Source: Clostridia bacterium
GTDB lineage: Bacteria > Bacillota_A > Clostridia > Oscillospirales > CAG-382
Assembly (NCBI GenBank): GCA_017517985.1
Contig: JAFWWX010000128.1
Span: 1 to 8,749 of the forward strand
DNA length: 8,749 nt
Reading direction: 5' to 3'
Below are positions 1 to 5,510 of the stretch, piece after piece. The notes beneath the pieces are model-generated. The model was given only the letters and a program-made list of their open reading frames with translations. It was not told the origin of the DNA and searched no databases. Both the position numbers and the translations under genes were made by a program. How positions within the stretch are numbered: the first letter of the stretch is position 1; every line of letters begins with the position of its first letter.

Positions 1-12
1 AATCACCTCCGC
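1..12 (-). promoter_or_regulatory. Shine-Dalgarno of the next gene, beyond the left edge
   Basis: The minus strand reads CGGAGGTGATT just after the GGDEF gene's stop codon. It is a near-perfect anti-16S match, of the same kind as the other ribosome binding sites here. The start codon it serves would lie outside the window, so the operon probably continues to the left. In Tn1549-like elements a cell-wall peptidase (NlpC/P60 type) or other transfer genes usually follow VirB4, but nothing here shows which gene it is. Confidence 0.6.
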
Positions 13-15
13 ATA

Positions 16-501
16 TTAAGCTTTTCTTTTTTTAGCATCATATAGTTTCTTGTCACAATGTTTGATAAGGTCATCAATGCTTTTGTCTTTCCTTGTATCA
101 AATCTTGAATATCCGAGCGAAACAGAAAGAGGATACAGTTTTTCCTTTCCTACAAAACTGATTAAATCTCTTAATTCGGCAATGTAAGAAGAAATATCTC
201 TTTCTGCTATACAAACAAATTCATCACCGCCGATACGATATATGTCAGCTTTTTTGCCAACAGTTTTTAGAATACAATCGGCAACTGTTTTTATTGCATC
301 GTCACCCGTGCGATGTCCGTATGTATCGTTTATACATTTAAGTTTGTCAAGGTCCACGATGACAACCATTATGTTATCAAGTCTTGCATTTACTTTATTG
401 AGTTTTTCAAGCTTTTCTTCATATGCGTTACGGTTATATACACCCGTCATCGCATCAGTATAAGCAAGTTTGAAAAGCTTTTCAGTTTCTTTGTTTCTCA
501 T
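16..501 (-). CDS. Stand-alone GGDEF domain protein (probable diguanylate cyclase)
   Basis: A protein of 161 aa consisting almost only of a GGDEF domain, the catalytic domain that makes c-di-GMP from two GTP. Seen: the entry motif TDAMTGVYNR (residues 15-24), the metal and nucleotide segment VDLDKLKCINDTYGH (49-63) with its Asp, Asn and Asp residues kept, an intact signature GGDEF (91-95), and the late SVSLGYS strand (126-132). There is no transmembrane segment, PAS, GAF or other sensor domain, and no RxxD inhibitory site five residues before GGDEF, so product feedback at that site is not expected. I chose the ATG at 501 because GGAGG lies 5 nt upstream; an in-frame ATG at 513 would put that ribosome binding site inside the gene. 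It is the last gene seen in the transfer operon, after a hairpin at 519-546. The domain call is firm. Activity, and the role of c-di-GMP in transfer, are inferred. Confidence 0.9.
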   Translation of the reverse strand: MRNKETEKLFKLAYTDAMTGVYNRNAYEEKLEKLNKVNARLDNIMVVIVDLDKLKCINDTYGHRTGDDAIKTVADCILKTVGKKADIYRIGGDEFVCIAERDISSYIAELRDLISFVGKEKLYPLSVSLGYSRFDTRKDKSIDDLIKHCDKKLYDAKKRKA

Positions 502-518
502 ATTGACCTCCATAAATT

Positions 519-546
519 ACGGGCAGAGCTTTTACACTCTGCCCGT
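519..546 (-). promoter_or_regulatory. Intercistronic hairpin before the GGDEF gene
   Basis: A perfect 10-bp inverted repeat, ACGGGCAGAG and CTCTGCCCGT, surrounds an 8-nt loop. It lies between the stop of the 99-aa gene at 555 and the GGAGG of the GGDEF gene. The minus strand after the stem reads AATTTATGG, which lacks a proper T tract, so this is at best a leaky terminator. It may equally be an mRNA 3'-end stabiliser or processing signal that sets GGDEF expression apart from the upstream genes. Confidence 0.6.
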
Positions 547-554
547 TATGATAA

Positions 555-854
555 TTATTCAATTACTTCAACTGATTTCAGGCGAACATTATGCCTTTTA
601 TTCGGGGCAAATGTAAGCTTTACTCTTGAACCCATAGGTATTTCAGGGATACCAAGATAATTGCCCGGCTCTGTAAAAGCAGTAGTCATTATCTTTCGTC
701 CGTCATCGAAATCAACATAGGCAATTATGTTACTTTTTTTGCCCCATTTCTTGCAGACAAGTGTACCCGTGAACGTGCCTTCCTGCTCGTTAAACTCATA
801 TTCTTTTCCATCAAAATCAAGTTCTGCAAACTGATTTCTTGAATAAGCTCTCAT
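555..854 (-). CDS. Small beta-rich protein of unknown function
   Basis: A protein of 99 aa that I do not recognise. It has no signal peptide or membrane segment. The central and C-terminal parts look like a run of beta strands: TGTLVCKK (29-36), NIIAYVDF (42-49), RKIMTTAF (53-60), SRVKLTFA (76-83) and VRLKSVEVI (90-98). The pattern is compatible with a small beta barrel such as an OB or SH3-like fold, but that is a guess from strand spacing. Basic patches (KKWGKK, NKRHNVRLK) would suit nucleic-acid binding. The ATG at 854 follows AAGGAGG, which is built from the last codons of the upstream 52-aa gene, with only 4 nt between the genes, so the two are probably translated together. Probably an accessory transfer-operon protein. 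Confidence 0.8.
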   Translation of the reverse strand: MRAYSRNQFAELDFDGKEYEFNEQEGTFTGTLVCKKWGKKSNIIAYVDFDDGRKIMTTAFTEPGNYLGIPEIPMGSRVKLTFAPNKRHNVRLKSVEVIE

Positions 855-858
855 AGTT

Positions 859-1017
859 TTATTCCTCCTTGTTTTGTAATTGTTTGAACATTATGCAACT
901 TTGCCCGTTATGCAAGTGAAGATAAGGACAGTTAGGCTCTTTGCTATCCAATAGCAAACTGTCTGCACCCGTTTTACAATTAGGGCAAAGATTTGAGTTA
1001 AACTTTTGATTTTTCAT
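859..1017 (-). CDS. 52-aa Cys/His-rich mini-protein (putative zinc-binding)
   Basis: A short gene read directly from the minus strand, beginning MKNQKFNSNLCPNCKTGADS and ending KQLQNKEE. It has a CPNC pair (C11, C14), a second cluster CPYLHLH (C30, H34, H36) and C41, enough ligands for a small zinc ribbon or knuckle. It is hydrophilic, with no signal peptide or membrane segment. The ATG at 1017 comes one base after the VirB4 stop (TAATATG), with AGAAGGA inside the last VirB4 codons as ribosome binding site. Its own last codons (AAG GAG GAA) form the ribosome binding site of the 99-aa gene. This tight fit on both sides, plus the Cys pattern, argues that it is real. I cannot name a family. It could be a metal-dependent partner of VirB4 or a DNA- or RNA-binding regulator. 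Confidence 0.75.
   Translation of the reverse strand: MKNQKFNSNLCPNCKTGADSLLLDSKEPNCPYLHLHNGQSCIMFKQLQNKEE
940..958. repeat. Short inverted repeat inside the mini-protein gene
   Basis: TTTGCTA (940-946) and TAGCAAA (952-958) form a perfect 7-bp inverted repeat with a 5-nt spacer, inside the 52-aa coding region. No T tract follows on either strand, so it is not a terminator. It may be a chance product of Leu-Leu-Leu-Asp-Ser-Lys codons or a minor mRNA structure. Confidence 0.3.
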
Positions 1018-1018
1018 A

Positions 1019-3349
1019 TTATCCTTCTCCCGGTTTTGTACTCATTAGCTTGTAGAGTTCCGTGTCTGTTGGGAAGTCATTTACAAAAGGCACGATAGAG
1101 CCACCGACTTTGATAAGTCCACGTCCGGCTCCTGCGTTTGTAATATAACTCATCTGTGTATCAGAAATATTTAAGAGTTCCGATAAATCCTTTCTATCTG
1201 AAGGCGATTGATTGAGCATCAGCAGAAATTCGCTATTGGAAAGCATACCTCTTGCAGTTTCATTGAGCAGACAATCGGATATGTTCTGTGTGATACCCGT
1301 AAGCAGACCGCCGTATTTTCTGAAACGCTTCCAAGCCTTCAGCAAGAAGTCAGCACTATACTGATTCTTGAAGAAAAGGTGAGCTTCGTCAATGTAAACT
1401 CTTGTATATTTGCCTTTCTTTCTGTTTTCGATTACACGGTTCATAATGTTATCGAGCATAATCAAAAGACCGATTGATTTCATCTGTTCGCCAAGCTCCA
1501 ATATGTCATAGCTTATAATTCGCTTATTGACATCAACATTACTCTGATGTGCAAAGGCATTTAAGCTACCCGTTGTAAACATTTCAAGACAGAGAGCAAG
1601 GTCGTGAGCTTCAGCTTCAGGTTGATTTAAGAGTTCATCACGGAGCTGCATAAGTGTAGGTTCTTTATCAGTTCTGCCGTTCATATAGTCCGCAAATACT
1701 CTGATAGTACAACGGTCAATGATTGACTTATCTTTAGCACCTACACCGCCACCCATACGGGATGAGCCACTCTTTAACAGTTCGTCAAAGATAGAAATAA
1801 GAAGCTCTGATTTCATTGATACCGGGTTTTCATCTTCCACATCTTTATTGATTGCCATTGCGTTAATATGGTTAGATGAAGATACAGAGAGCTTGATGTT
1901 TTCACCGCCCAAGTTCTTTATAAGCGGAGCATACTCACGCTCAGGATCAATTACGATAATATCGTCTTTAGAGAATATTGCGGCCAAAGCTATCTCAAGC
2001 TTTGATGCAAATGATTTACCCGAACCTGATACACCAAGTACAAAGCCGTTACCATTAAGGAGCAACTTTCGGTTACACATAAGCAGGTTATGTGATATTG
2101 CATTGATACCGTAGTACAATCCGCCCGGATCAATAATCTCTTGTGTTTTATACGGCATCAATACTGCCGTGCTTTCGGTTGTAAGAGTTCTAACCGCCTT
2201 AATCTTCATAAGTCCATACGGAAGAACTGTATTAAAACCATCCTCTTGCTGATACCTGAGTATTGCAAAGTTGCAAAGGTGCTTTCTGCCGATAGAGAGA
2301 AGTGTTTCCGTATCGTTGTTAAGCTCATCAAGAGAATCTGCCACATGAACGAGAGTGACGGTTACAAACATCATTCTTTGGTCACGGGTAGTTAAGTCAT
2401 CTAAGAACTCTTTGATTTCTTTTCGCATCTGTTCCATTTCATACGGAATGTTTGCAGAAAAGTTATTATTCATATTCTGTTTTTGTTGCCATTTGGTGAT
2501 GTCAGTTTCAATAGCAAGGAGCTTTTTCTGAACCTGCTTAACTGCATCATCTGTTGCTATTGGCTGAATGTCAACAGACAACATCATACTGCGTGAAAAA
2601 TCCGTCAGTTCTGAAAGCATACTGTCTTTCAAAAATGACGGATACTCTTTTAAGAATATAACTCTTGCAAACTTTTCTCCCATACGAATATGGTCGCTTT
2701 TGAACTCTATACTGTCCGGGCAAATCTTGTCTTTGAAATGCTTGCCTTTAGCAATAGCTTTCTTCATATCAAACTCAAATTCGCCCGCATCACCATTACG
2801 AAAGAAATCATAAAAAATACGAAGTCTTTCTTTGTATCCAAGCTCCGTAGTTTTAGAAGATAATTTTGCATAGTCCGCAGTTAAGTCATTACCAACACGG
2901 GTAAAAAATGTTCTTGATTCTTCGACATTCTTTTTCTCGGAAGATATAGTAATAAACTTATCGTGAACTATGTTATTACTGTCTGCCATTTTATCGCTGA
3001 AAATCTCTGCAAGTTCCTCTGCATACACCTTGTAATTTTCTTCTCCGTTTGGTGTCGCAAGACTTGAAAGAACTTCTTTGCTTAACTGTCTGTTAAACAC
3101 ACTTATCTTTGCCATTGCATCAGTAGGCAGACCGTTTATGAGTGCAGAGTGAGCAAGAAACATAGAGAGTTGGTCATCGTCTGAAGCTACTGCATAATTC
3201 ACATCAGAAAACCTCCATGTTTTAGAATAAGTGTGTCCGCATTTGAAGATTCCGTCCTTATATAATCTGTCAATCGGTATTGATTGCTGAACTGTTTTCG
3301 GGATTCTTCTTTTTTCCTTTTTTGTTTTTTTCTTTCCGAACAGAAACAT
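1019..3349 (-). CDS. virB4: VirB4-type conjugation ATPase (CD1110-like)
   Basis: A 776-aa hexameric-type ATPase that powers assembly and substrate transfer in the type IV secretion channel, at the cytoplasmic membrane face. Seen: a basic N-terminus (residues 5-15), a long VirB4 N-terminal region to about residue 400, Walker A GVSGSGKS (439-446), the IVIDPEREY motif after it (465-473), Walker B VYIDEAH (651-657), and the TGITQN motif (684-689) with its conserved Gln. Length is usual for the Tn1549/CTn VirB4 group. The ATG at 3349 has AAGGAGG about 9 nt upstream. The first 80 nt overlap the end of PrgI in another frame, so the two are probably translationally coupled. The stop is followed after one base by the 52-aa gene. 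All ATPase motifs are intact, so it is probably functional. Confidence 0.96.
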   Translation of the reverse strand: MFLFGKKKTKKEKRRIPKTVQQSIPIDRLYKDGIFKCGHTYSKTWRFSDVNYAVASDDDQLSMFLAHSALINGLPTDAMAKISVFNRQLSKEVLSSLATPNGEENYKVYAEELAEIFSDKMADSNNIVHDKFITISSEKKNVEESRTFFTRVGNDLTADYAKLSSKTTELGYKERLRIFYDFFRNGDAGEFEFDMKKAIAKGKHFKDKICPDSIEFKSDHIRMGEKFARVIFLKEYPSFLKDSMLSELTDFSRSMMLSVDIQPIATDDAVKQVQKKLLAIETDITKWQQKQNMNNNFSANIPYEMEQMRKEIKEFLDDLTTRDQRMMFVTVTLVHVADSLDELNNDTETLLSIGRKHLCNFAILRYQQEDGFNTVLPYGLMKIKAVRTLTTESTAVLMPYKTQEIIDPGGLYYGINAISHNLLMCNRKLLLNGNGFVLGVSGSGKSFASKLEIALAAIFSKDDIIVIDPEREYAPLIKNLGGENIKLSVSSSNHINAMAINKDVEDENPVSMKSELLISIFDELLKSGSSRMGGGVGAKDKSIIDRCTIRVFADYMNGRTDKEPTLMQLRDELLNQPEAEAHDLALCLEMFTTGSLNAFAHQSNVDVNKRIISYDILELGEQMKSIGLLIMLDNIMNRVIENRKKGKYTRVYIDEAHLFFKNQYSADFLLKAWKRFRKYGGLLTGITQNISDCLLNETARGMLSNSEFLLMLNQSPSDRKDLSELLNISDTQMSYITNAGAGRGLIKVGGSIVPFVNDFPTDTELYKLMSTKPGEG

Positions 3350-3680
3350 CTTTTAATACCTCCTTGTAAGCTTCATAAATATAGTTTTCGCTCTTGTATG
3401 TGCGAACTCCTGAACAGAGAAATTCGCTATAAATATATGCCACTACAAACTGTTCAAAGTTCATTCCGTTGTAGTTGAAGAACCCTGCTGCAGCAAGAGG
3501 TGCCGCACATACAATACAAAGCCAAGACACGGTTTCCTTATCTAAAACACCTTTGAGTCCAAAATAGATACCAACTGCTGCTCCTACTGCTCCGAGAGAA
3601 CACATGAACTGTCGCATTGAAAGTCCCATAAACAGACTTTCGTGGTAATCTTTAATTTCTTTGTTTATACGAATTTCCAA
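3270..3680 (-). CDS. prgI: PrgI family membrane protein of the transfer channel
   Basis: A 136-aa inner-membrane protein of the PrgI family, the Gram-positive counterpart of the small VirB3-like component that works with VirB4. Seen: the N-terminal MEIRINKEIKDY, then the family motif GLSMRQF (19-25), two transmembrane helices at about 24-44 and 51-68, a conserved-looking stretch GMNFEQFVVAYIYSEF (72-87), and a Lys-rich tail (115-126) that faces the cytoplasm by the positive-inside rule. The start is TTG at 3680, with AAGGAGG 9 nt upstream. The ATG a few bases earlier is in another frame that stops within 12 codons. The stop of the upstream 190-aa gene overlaps the ribosome binding site (TAAGGAGG). 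The last 80 nt overlap virB4. Confidence 0.93.
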   Translation of the reverse strand: MEIRINKEIKDYHESLFMGLSMRQFMCSLGAVGAAVGIYFGLKGVLDKETVSWLCIVCAAPLAAAGFFNYNGMNFEQFVVAYIYSEFLCSGVRTYKSENYIYEAYKEVLKDVSVRKEKNKKGKKKNPENSSAINTD

Positions 3681-3694
3681 AGTTCATTACCTCC

Positions 3695-4267
3695 TTATCT
3701 TTCCGGCTCGTTTTTTTGCGGAGCTTTCGGCTGAATATCCGTAGGCTTTCTACCGTCCTTTGGCTTAATAAAATCAATCTTGTCGCATACCGACATTGTT
3801 TGATGTGTAAGAGGTCTTTGCCAAGATTTATGAGTCGGTGCCCACTTGAATCCGTTCTTCTTGAGAATTTCAATCTGTTCGTCCGAAGGCTTTTCAGGGA
3901 AGTTGAGCTGAAGTCTGTTATTTGCAAGGTTGACTACCGCTTCGCCACCGTTAAACTCCCAACTCTTAAAAACAGTTTCAGGTTTTGTCTGTATTCTTTC
4001 AATAACTGCTTTAAGTCTGTCGATCTCCTTGCGGTTTTCCGTAAAGAACTGACCGGGATATGGTGTAGCCTGACCGTCTTTAACTCTTTTATCAAGCACC
4101 ATAGCCGTTTCATTCGGCACTTCGGGATGACCGAGAGTTGTATTGTTTTCTTTGAAATAATCATTTACCGACTGCATATAGGTAAGTCTGCTTTCGAGCA
4201 TTTCAATATTCTCCTGAAGCTTTATTACCGCATCAAATTCATTACTTTTAATTACATTGTTAAACAT
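3695..4267 (-). CDS. Soluble 190-aa protein of mobile-element type, function unknown
   Basis: A protein of 190 aa placed between the VirB6-like gene and prgI. There is no signal peptide or membrane segment. The N-terminal half is helical with coiled-coil-like stretches (about 11-40 and 76-93). The second half (about 108-166) has the pattern NRLQLNFPEKP, then LKKNGFKWAP, then SWQRPLT, ending in a Pro/Lys-rich tail (168-190). From memory, this 'NGF.W.P...WQR.LT' unit recurs in plasmid, phage and ICE proteins, often inside large multi-domain 'polyvalent' proteins delivered with DNA, but I cannot name the family with certainty. The ATG at 4267 has AAAGGAGG upstream, overlapping the stop of the VirB6-like gene (TAAAGGAGG). 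It could be a cytoplasmic accessory factor or an anti-defence helper; both are inference. Confidence 0.85.
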   Translation of the reverse strand: MFNNVIKSNEFDAVIKLQENIEMLESRLTYMQSVNDYFKENNTTLGHPEVPNETAMVLDKRVKDGQATPYPGQFFTENRKEIDRLKAVIERIQTKPETVFKSWEFNGGEAVVNLANNRLQLNFPEKPSDEQIEILKKNGFKWAPTHKSWQRPLTHQTMSVCDKIDFIKPKDGRKPTDIQPKAPQKNEPER

Positions 4268-4282
4268 AGATTATATCCTCCT

Positions 4283-5122
4283 TTATGTTCCAAGCATTTC
4301 TTTAATAATTCTGTCTGAACCCTTAATAAGTCCGACCAATACAAGCATATTGAAAATTACTTCTCCGATATATTTCCATATCATCGTTACAGTAGTTATG
4401 CTCGTATCAAGTGTTGGCGTACTTGAACTTGAAAAGGCAGAGAAGATTATACACGCAAGTACAATTACTGCACCTTCCAAACATACACCTACATAAGATT
4501 TTACAAAATGTTTTCCCATTTCTGCCGTTGTTTCTCCGGCGAATGTTGCAAGTGGTACGGGAGCAAGCGCCGTGTACATATATAGTCTGAAAAATCTTCC
4601 GTAAACCGACATTATCATAATGAATGACATTATGGTTATAAAAAGACTTCCCAAGATTGTAACAAGCCACAGAGGGATGCTTGCCCAAAAGCCTGCATCT
4701 TCTACCGCAGTTTCAATAGCTGCCGGTAGTGACACAGATGCACCGCCAACACCACCTAAAGAACCTGCTATCTGAGAAACAACACCACCGCAGATAGTAT
4801 ATAAAGCCACCATTAAATCCATTGCATAAGTAATGGCAACTTTGGCCGCTACAAAACGGATAAAGTGCCTGAGTGCATATTCCGGTCTTTGAAAATCACG
4901 GAAGGATGCCGTACTTTTGAATATAGACATAGCAAAAAAGAGAACAAGCAAGCCAAGACCGATAGCTTGAAGTCCTCCGTTAATGCCTTGAACAACCGAC
5001 CAAACTGTTCCACCCTTAAAGTGTTCAGGTGAGGTTGTTACCAAAGTCCATATTTCAGCCATTTTATCGTTCCAAGTAGCAAACGCATTTTCCAAGTTGG
5101 CAACAATCCAATTATCGCTCAA
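4283..5122 (-). CDS. VirB6/TrbL-like polytopic channel protein (CD1112-like)
   Basis: A 279-aa integral membrane protein matching the VirB6/TrbL-like group of Tn1549-type elements, which forms part of the inner-membrane DNA channel. Seen: about five to six hydrophobic segments at roughly 47-68, 88-113, 148-174, 183-197, 211-230 and 252-267, a Gly-rich loop (113-130), and the central stretch GRFFRLYMYTALAPVPLATF (175-194), which is the most typical part of this group. The start is TTG at 5122, with AAGGAGG 9 nt upstream. An in-frame TGA lies three codons before it, so no earlier start is possible. A strong hairpin (5145-5170) separates it from Maff2. The stop overlaps the next gene's ribosome binding site. 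Confidence 0.92.
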   Translation of the reverse strand: MSDNWIVANLENAFATWNDKMAEIWTLVTTSPEHFKGGTVWSVVQGINGGLQAIGLGLLVLFFAMSIFKSTASFRDFQRPEYALRHFIRFVAAKVAITYAMDLMVALYTICGGVVSQIAGSLGGVGGASVSLPAAIETAVEDAGFWASIPLWLVTILGSLFITIMSFIMIMSVYGRFFRLYMYTALAPVPLATFAGETTAEMGKHFVKSYVGVCLEGAVIVLACIIFSAFSSSSTPTLDTSITTVTMIWKYIGEVIFNMLVLVGLIKGSDRIIKEMLGT

Positions 5123-5144
5123 AAGTATTCACCTCCTTAAAGGA

Positions 5145-5170
5145 TACTGCCACCCATAAGGGCGGCAGTA
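5145..5170 (-). promoter_or_regulatory. Strong intercistronic hairpin between Maff2 and the VirB6-like gene
   Basis: Two 11-nt arms, 5145-5155 and 5160-5170, with a 4-nt loop. Read as minus-strand RNA the arms are UACUGCCGCCC and GGGUGGCAGUA with loop UUAU, fully paired with one G-U pair. On the plus strand that pair becomes an A/C mismatch, so the structure fits minus-strand RNA. TCCTTTAAGGAGG follows, which is not a proper T tract. It is therefore more likely a partial terminator or an RNA-stabilising or processing element, sitting 5 nt before the ribosome binding site of the VirB6-like gene. Confidence 0.65.
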
Positions 5171-5182
5171 TAGCAGAACCTA

Positions 5183-5503
5183 TTACATAATCATATCAAG
5201 TATATCTTTTGCAAATGCGATAATTACACCGCCGAAGAATGTAAGAAAACCGTTGGCTCTCTGCGAAGCATCGTGAGATTTAAGTGATAGACCAATCTGC
5301 ACAATACCGAAGCCGAGCAAAATAAGACCGATTGCTTTGATTGCAGAGAAGATAAAGTCAGACAAGCTATTGATTGTATCAAGCGGACTTGCGGCAAACA
5401 CGGTATTTGTCATAAGACACATTACCACCGCCATAATCATAAGCACCATTTTTGACTTCTTCAAAATCTTAGTAGCCTTTTCAATGTTGTTGTTCTTTTT
5501 CAT
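5183..5503 (-). CDS. Maff2 family small membrane protein
   Basis: A 106-aa protein of the Maff2 family, always found beside VirD4 in Tn1549/CTn-type elements. Its small size, its processed-looking N-terminus and two hydrophobic helices suggest a VirB2-like pilin or channel subunit, though that role is inference. Seen: a Lys-rich start, a hydrophobic stretch (18-34) ending in TVFAAS (34-39), which resembles a signal peptidase I site, a helix at about 50-73, a short basic loop (75-83), and the typical end FLTFFGGVIIAFAKDILD (87-103). The ATG at 5503 has GGAGG 10 nt upstream, formed by the last two codons and stop of virD4 (TGG AGG TAA), with a 7-nt gap. A stable hairpin downstream could raise the amount of this mRNA relative to its neighbours. 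Confidence 0.9.
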   Translation of the reverse strand: MKKNNNIEKATKILKKSKMVLMIMAVVMCLMTNTVFAASPLDTINSLSDFIFSAIKAIGLILLGFGIVQIGLSLKSHDASQRANGFLTFFGGVIIAFAKDILDMIM

Positions 5504-5510
5504 AACAAAG

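Noticed and set aside
502..513. Upstream ATG at 513 as the start of the GGDEF gene
   Set aside because: It would place the good GGAGG (507-511) inside the coding region and leave no ribosome binding site in front. The ATG at 501 fits much better.
537..914. The 11-nt sequence TGCCCGTTATG occurring twice (near 540 and 902)
   Set aside because: One copy is in a hairpin arm and the other in a coding region. Two short copies with no further similarity around them are probably chance.
1719..2114. A 131-codon plus-strand open frame inside virB4
   Set aside because: It is antisense to the conserved Walker A region of VirB4, has no ribosome binding site or domain pattern, and its Ser/Ile/Pro-rich product looks like a shadow.
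3652..3927. A 91-codon minus-strand open frame overlapping the 190-aa gene and prgI
   Set aside because: It is another frame of two well-supported genes. Its only useful start would be the ATG near 3690, which gives a dozen residues, and the product is low-complexity and basic.
3716..4318. A 200-codon open frame on the plus strand, opposite the 190-aa gene
   Set aside because: It is antisense to a gene with good start, ribosome binding site and operon fit. Its translation is rich in Phe, Cys and Arg with no recognisable domain, typical of a reverse-strand shadow.
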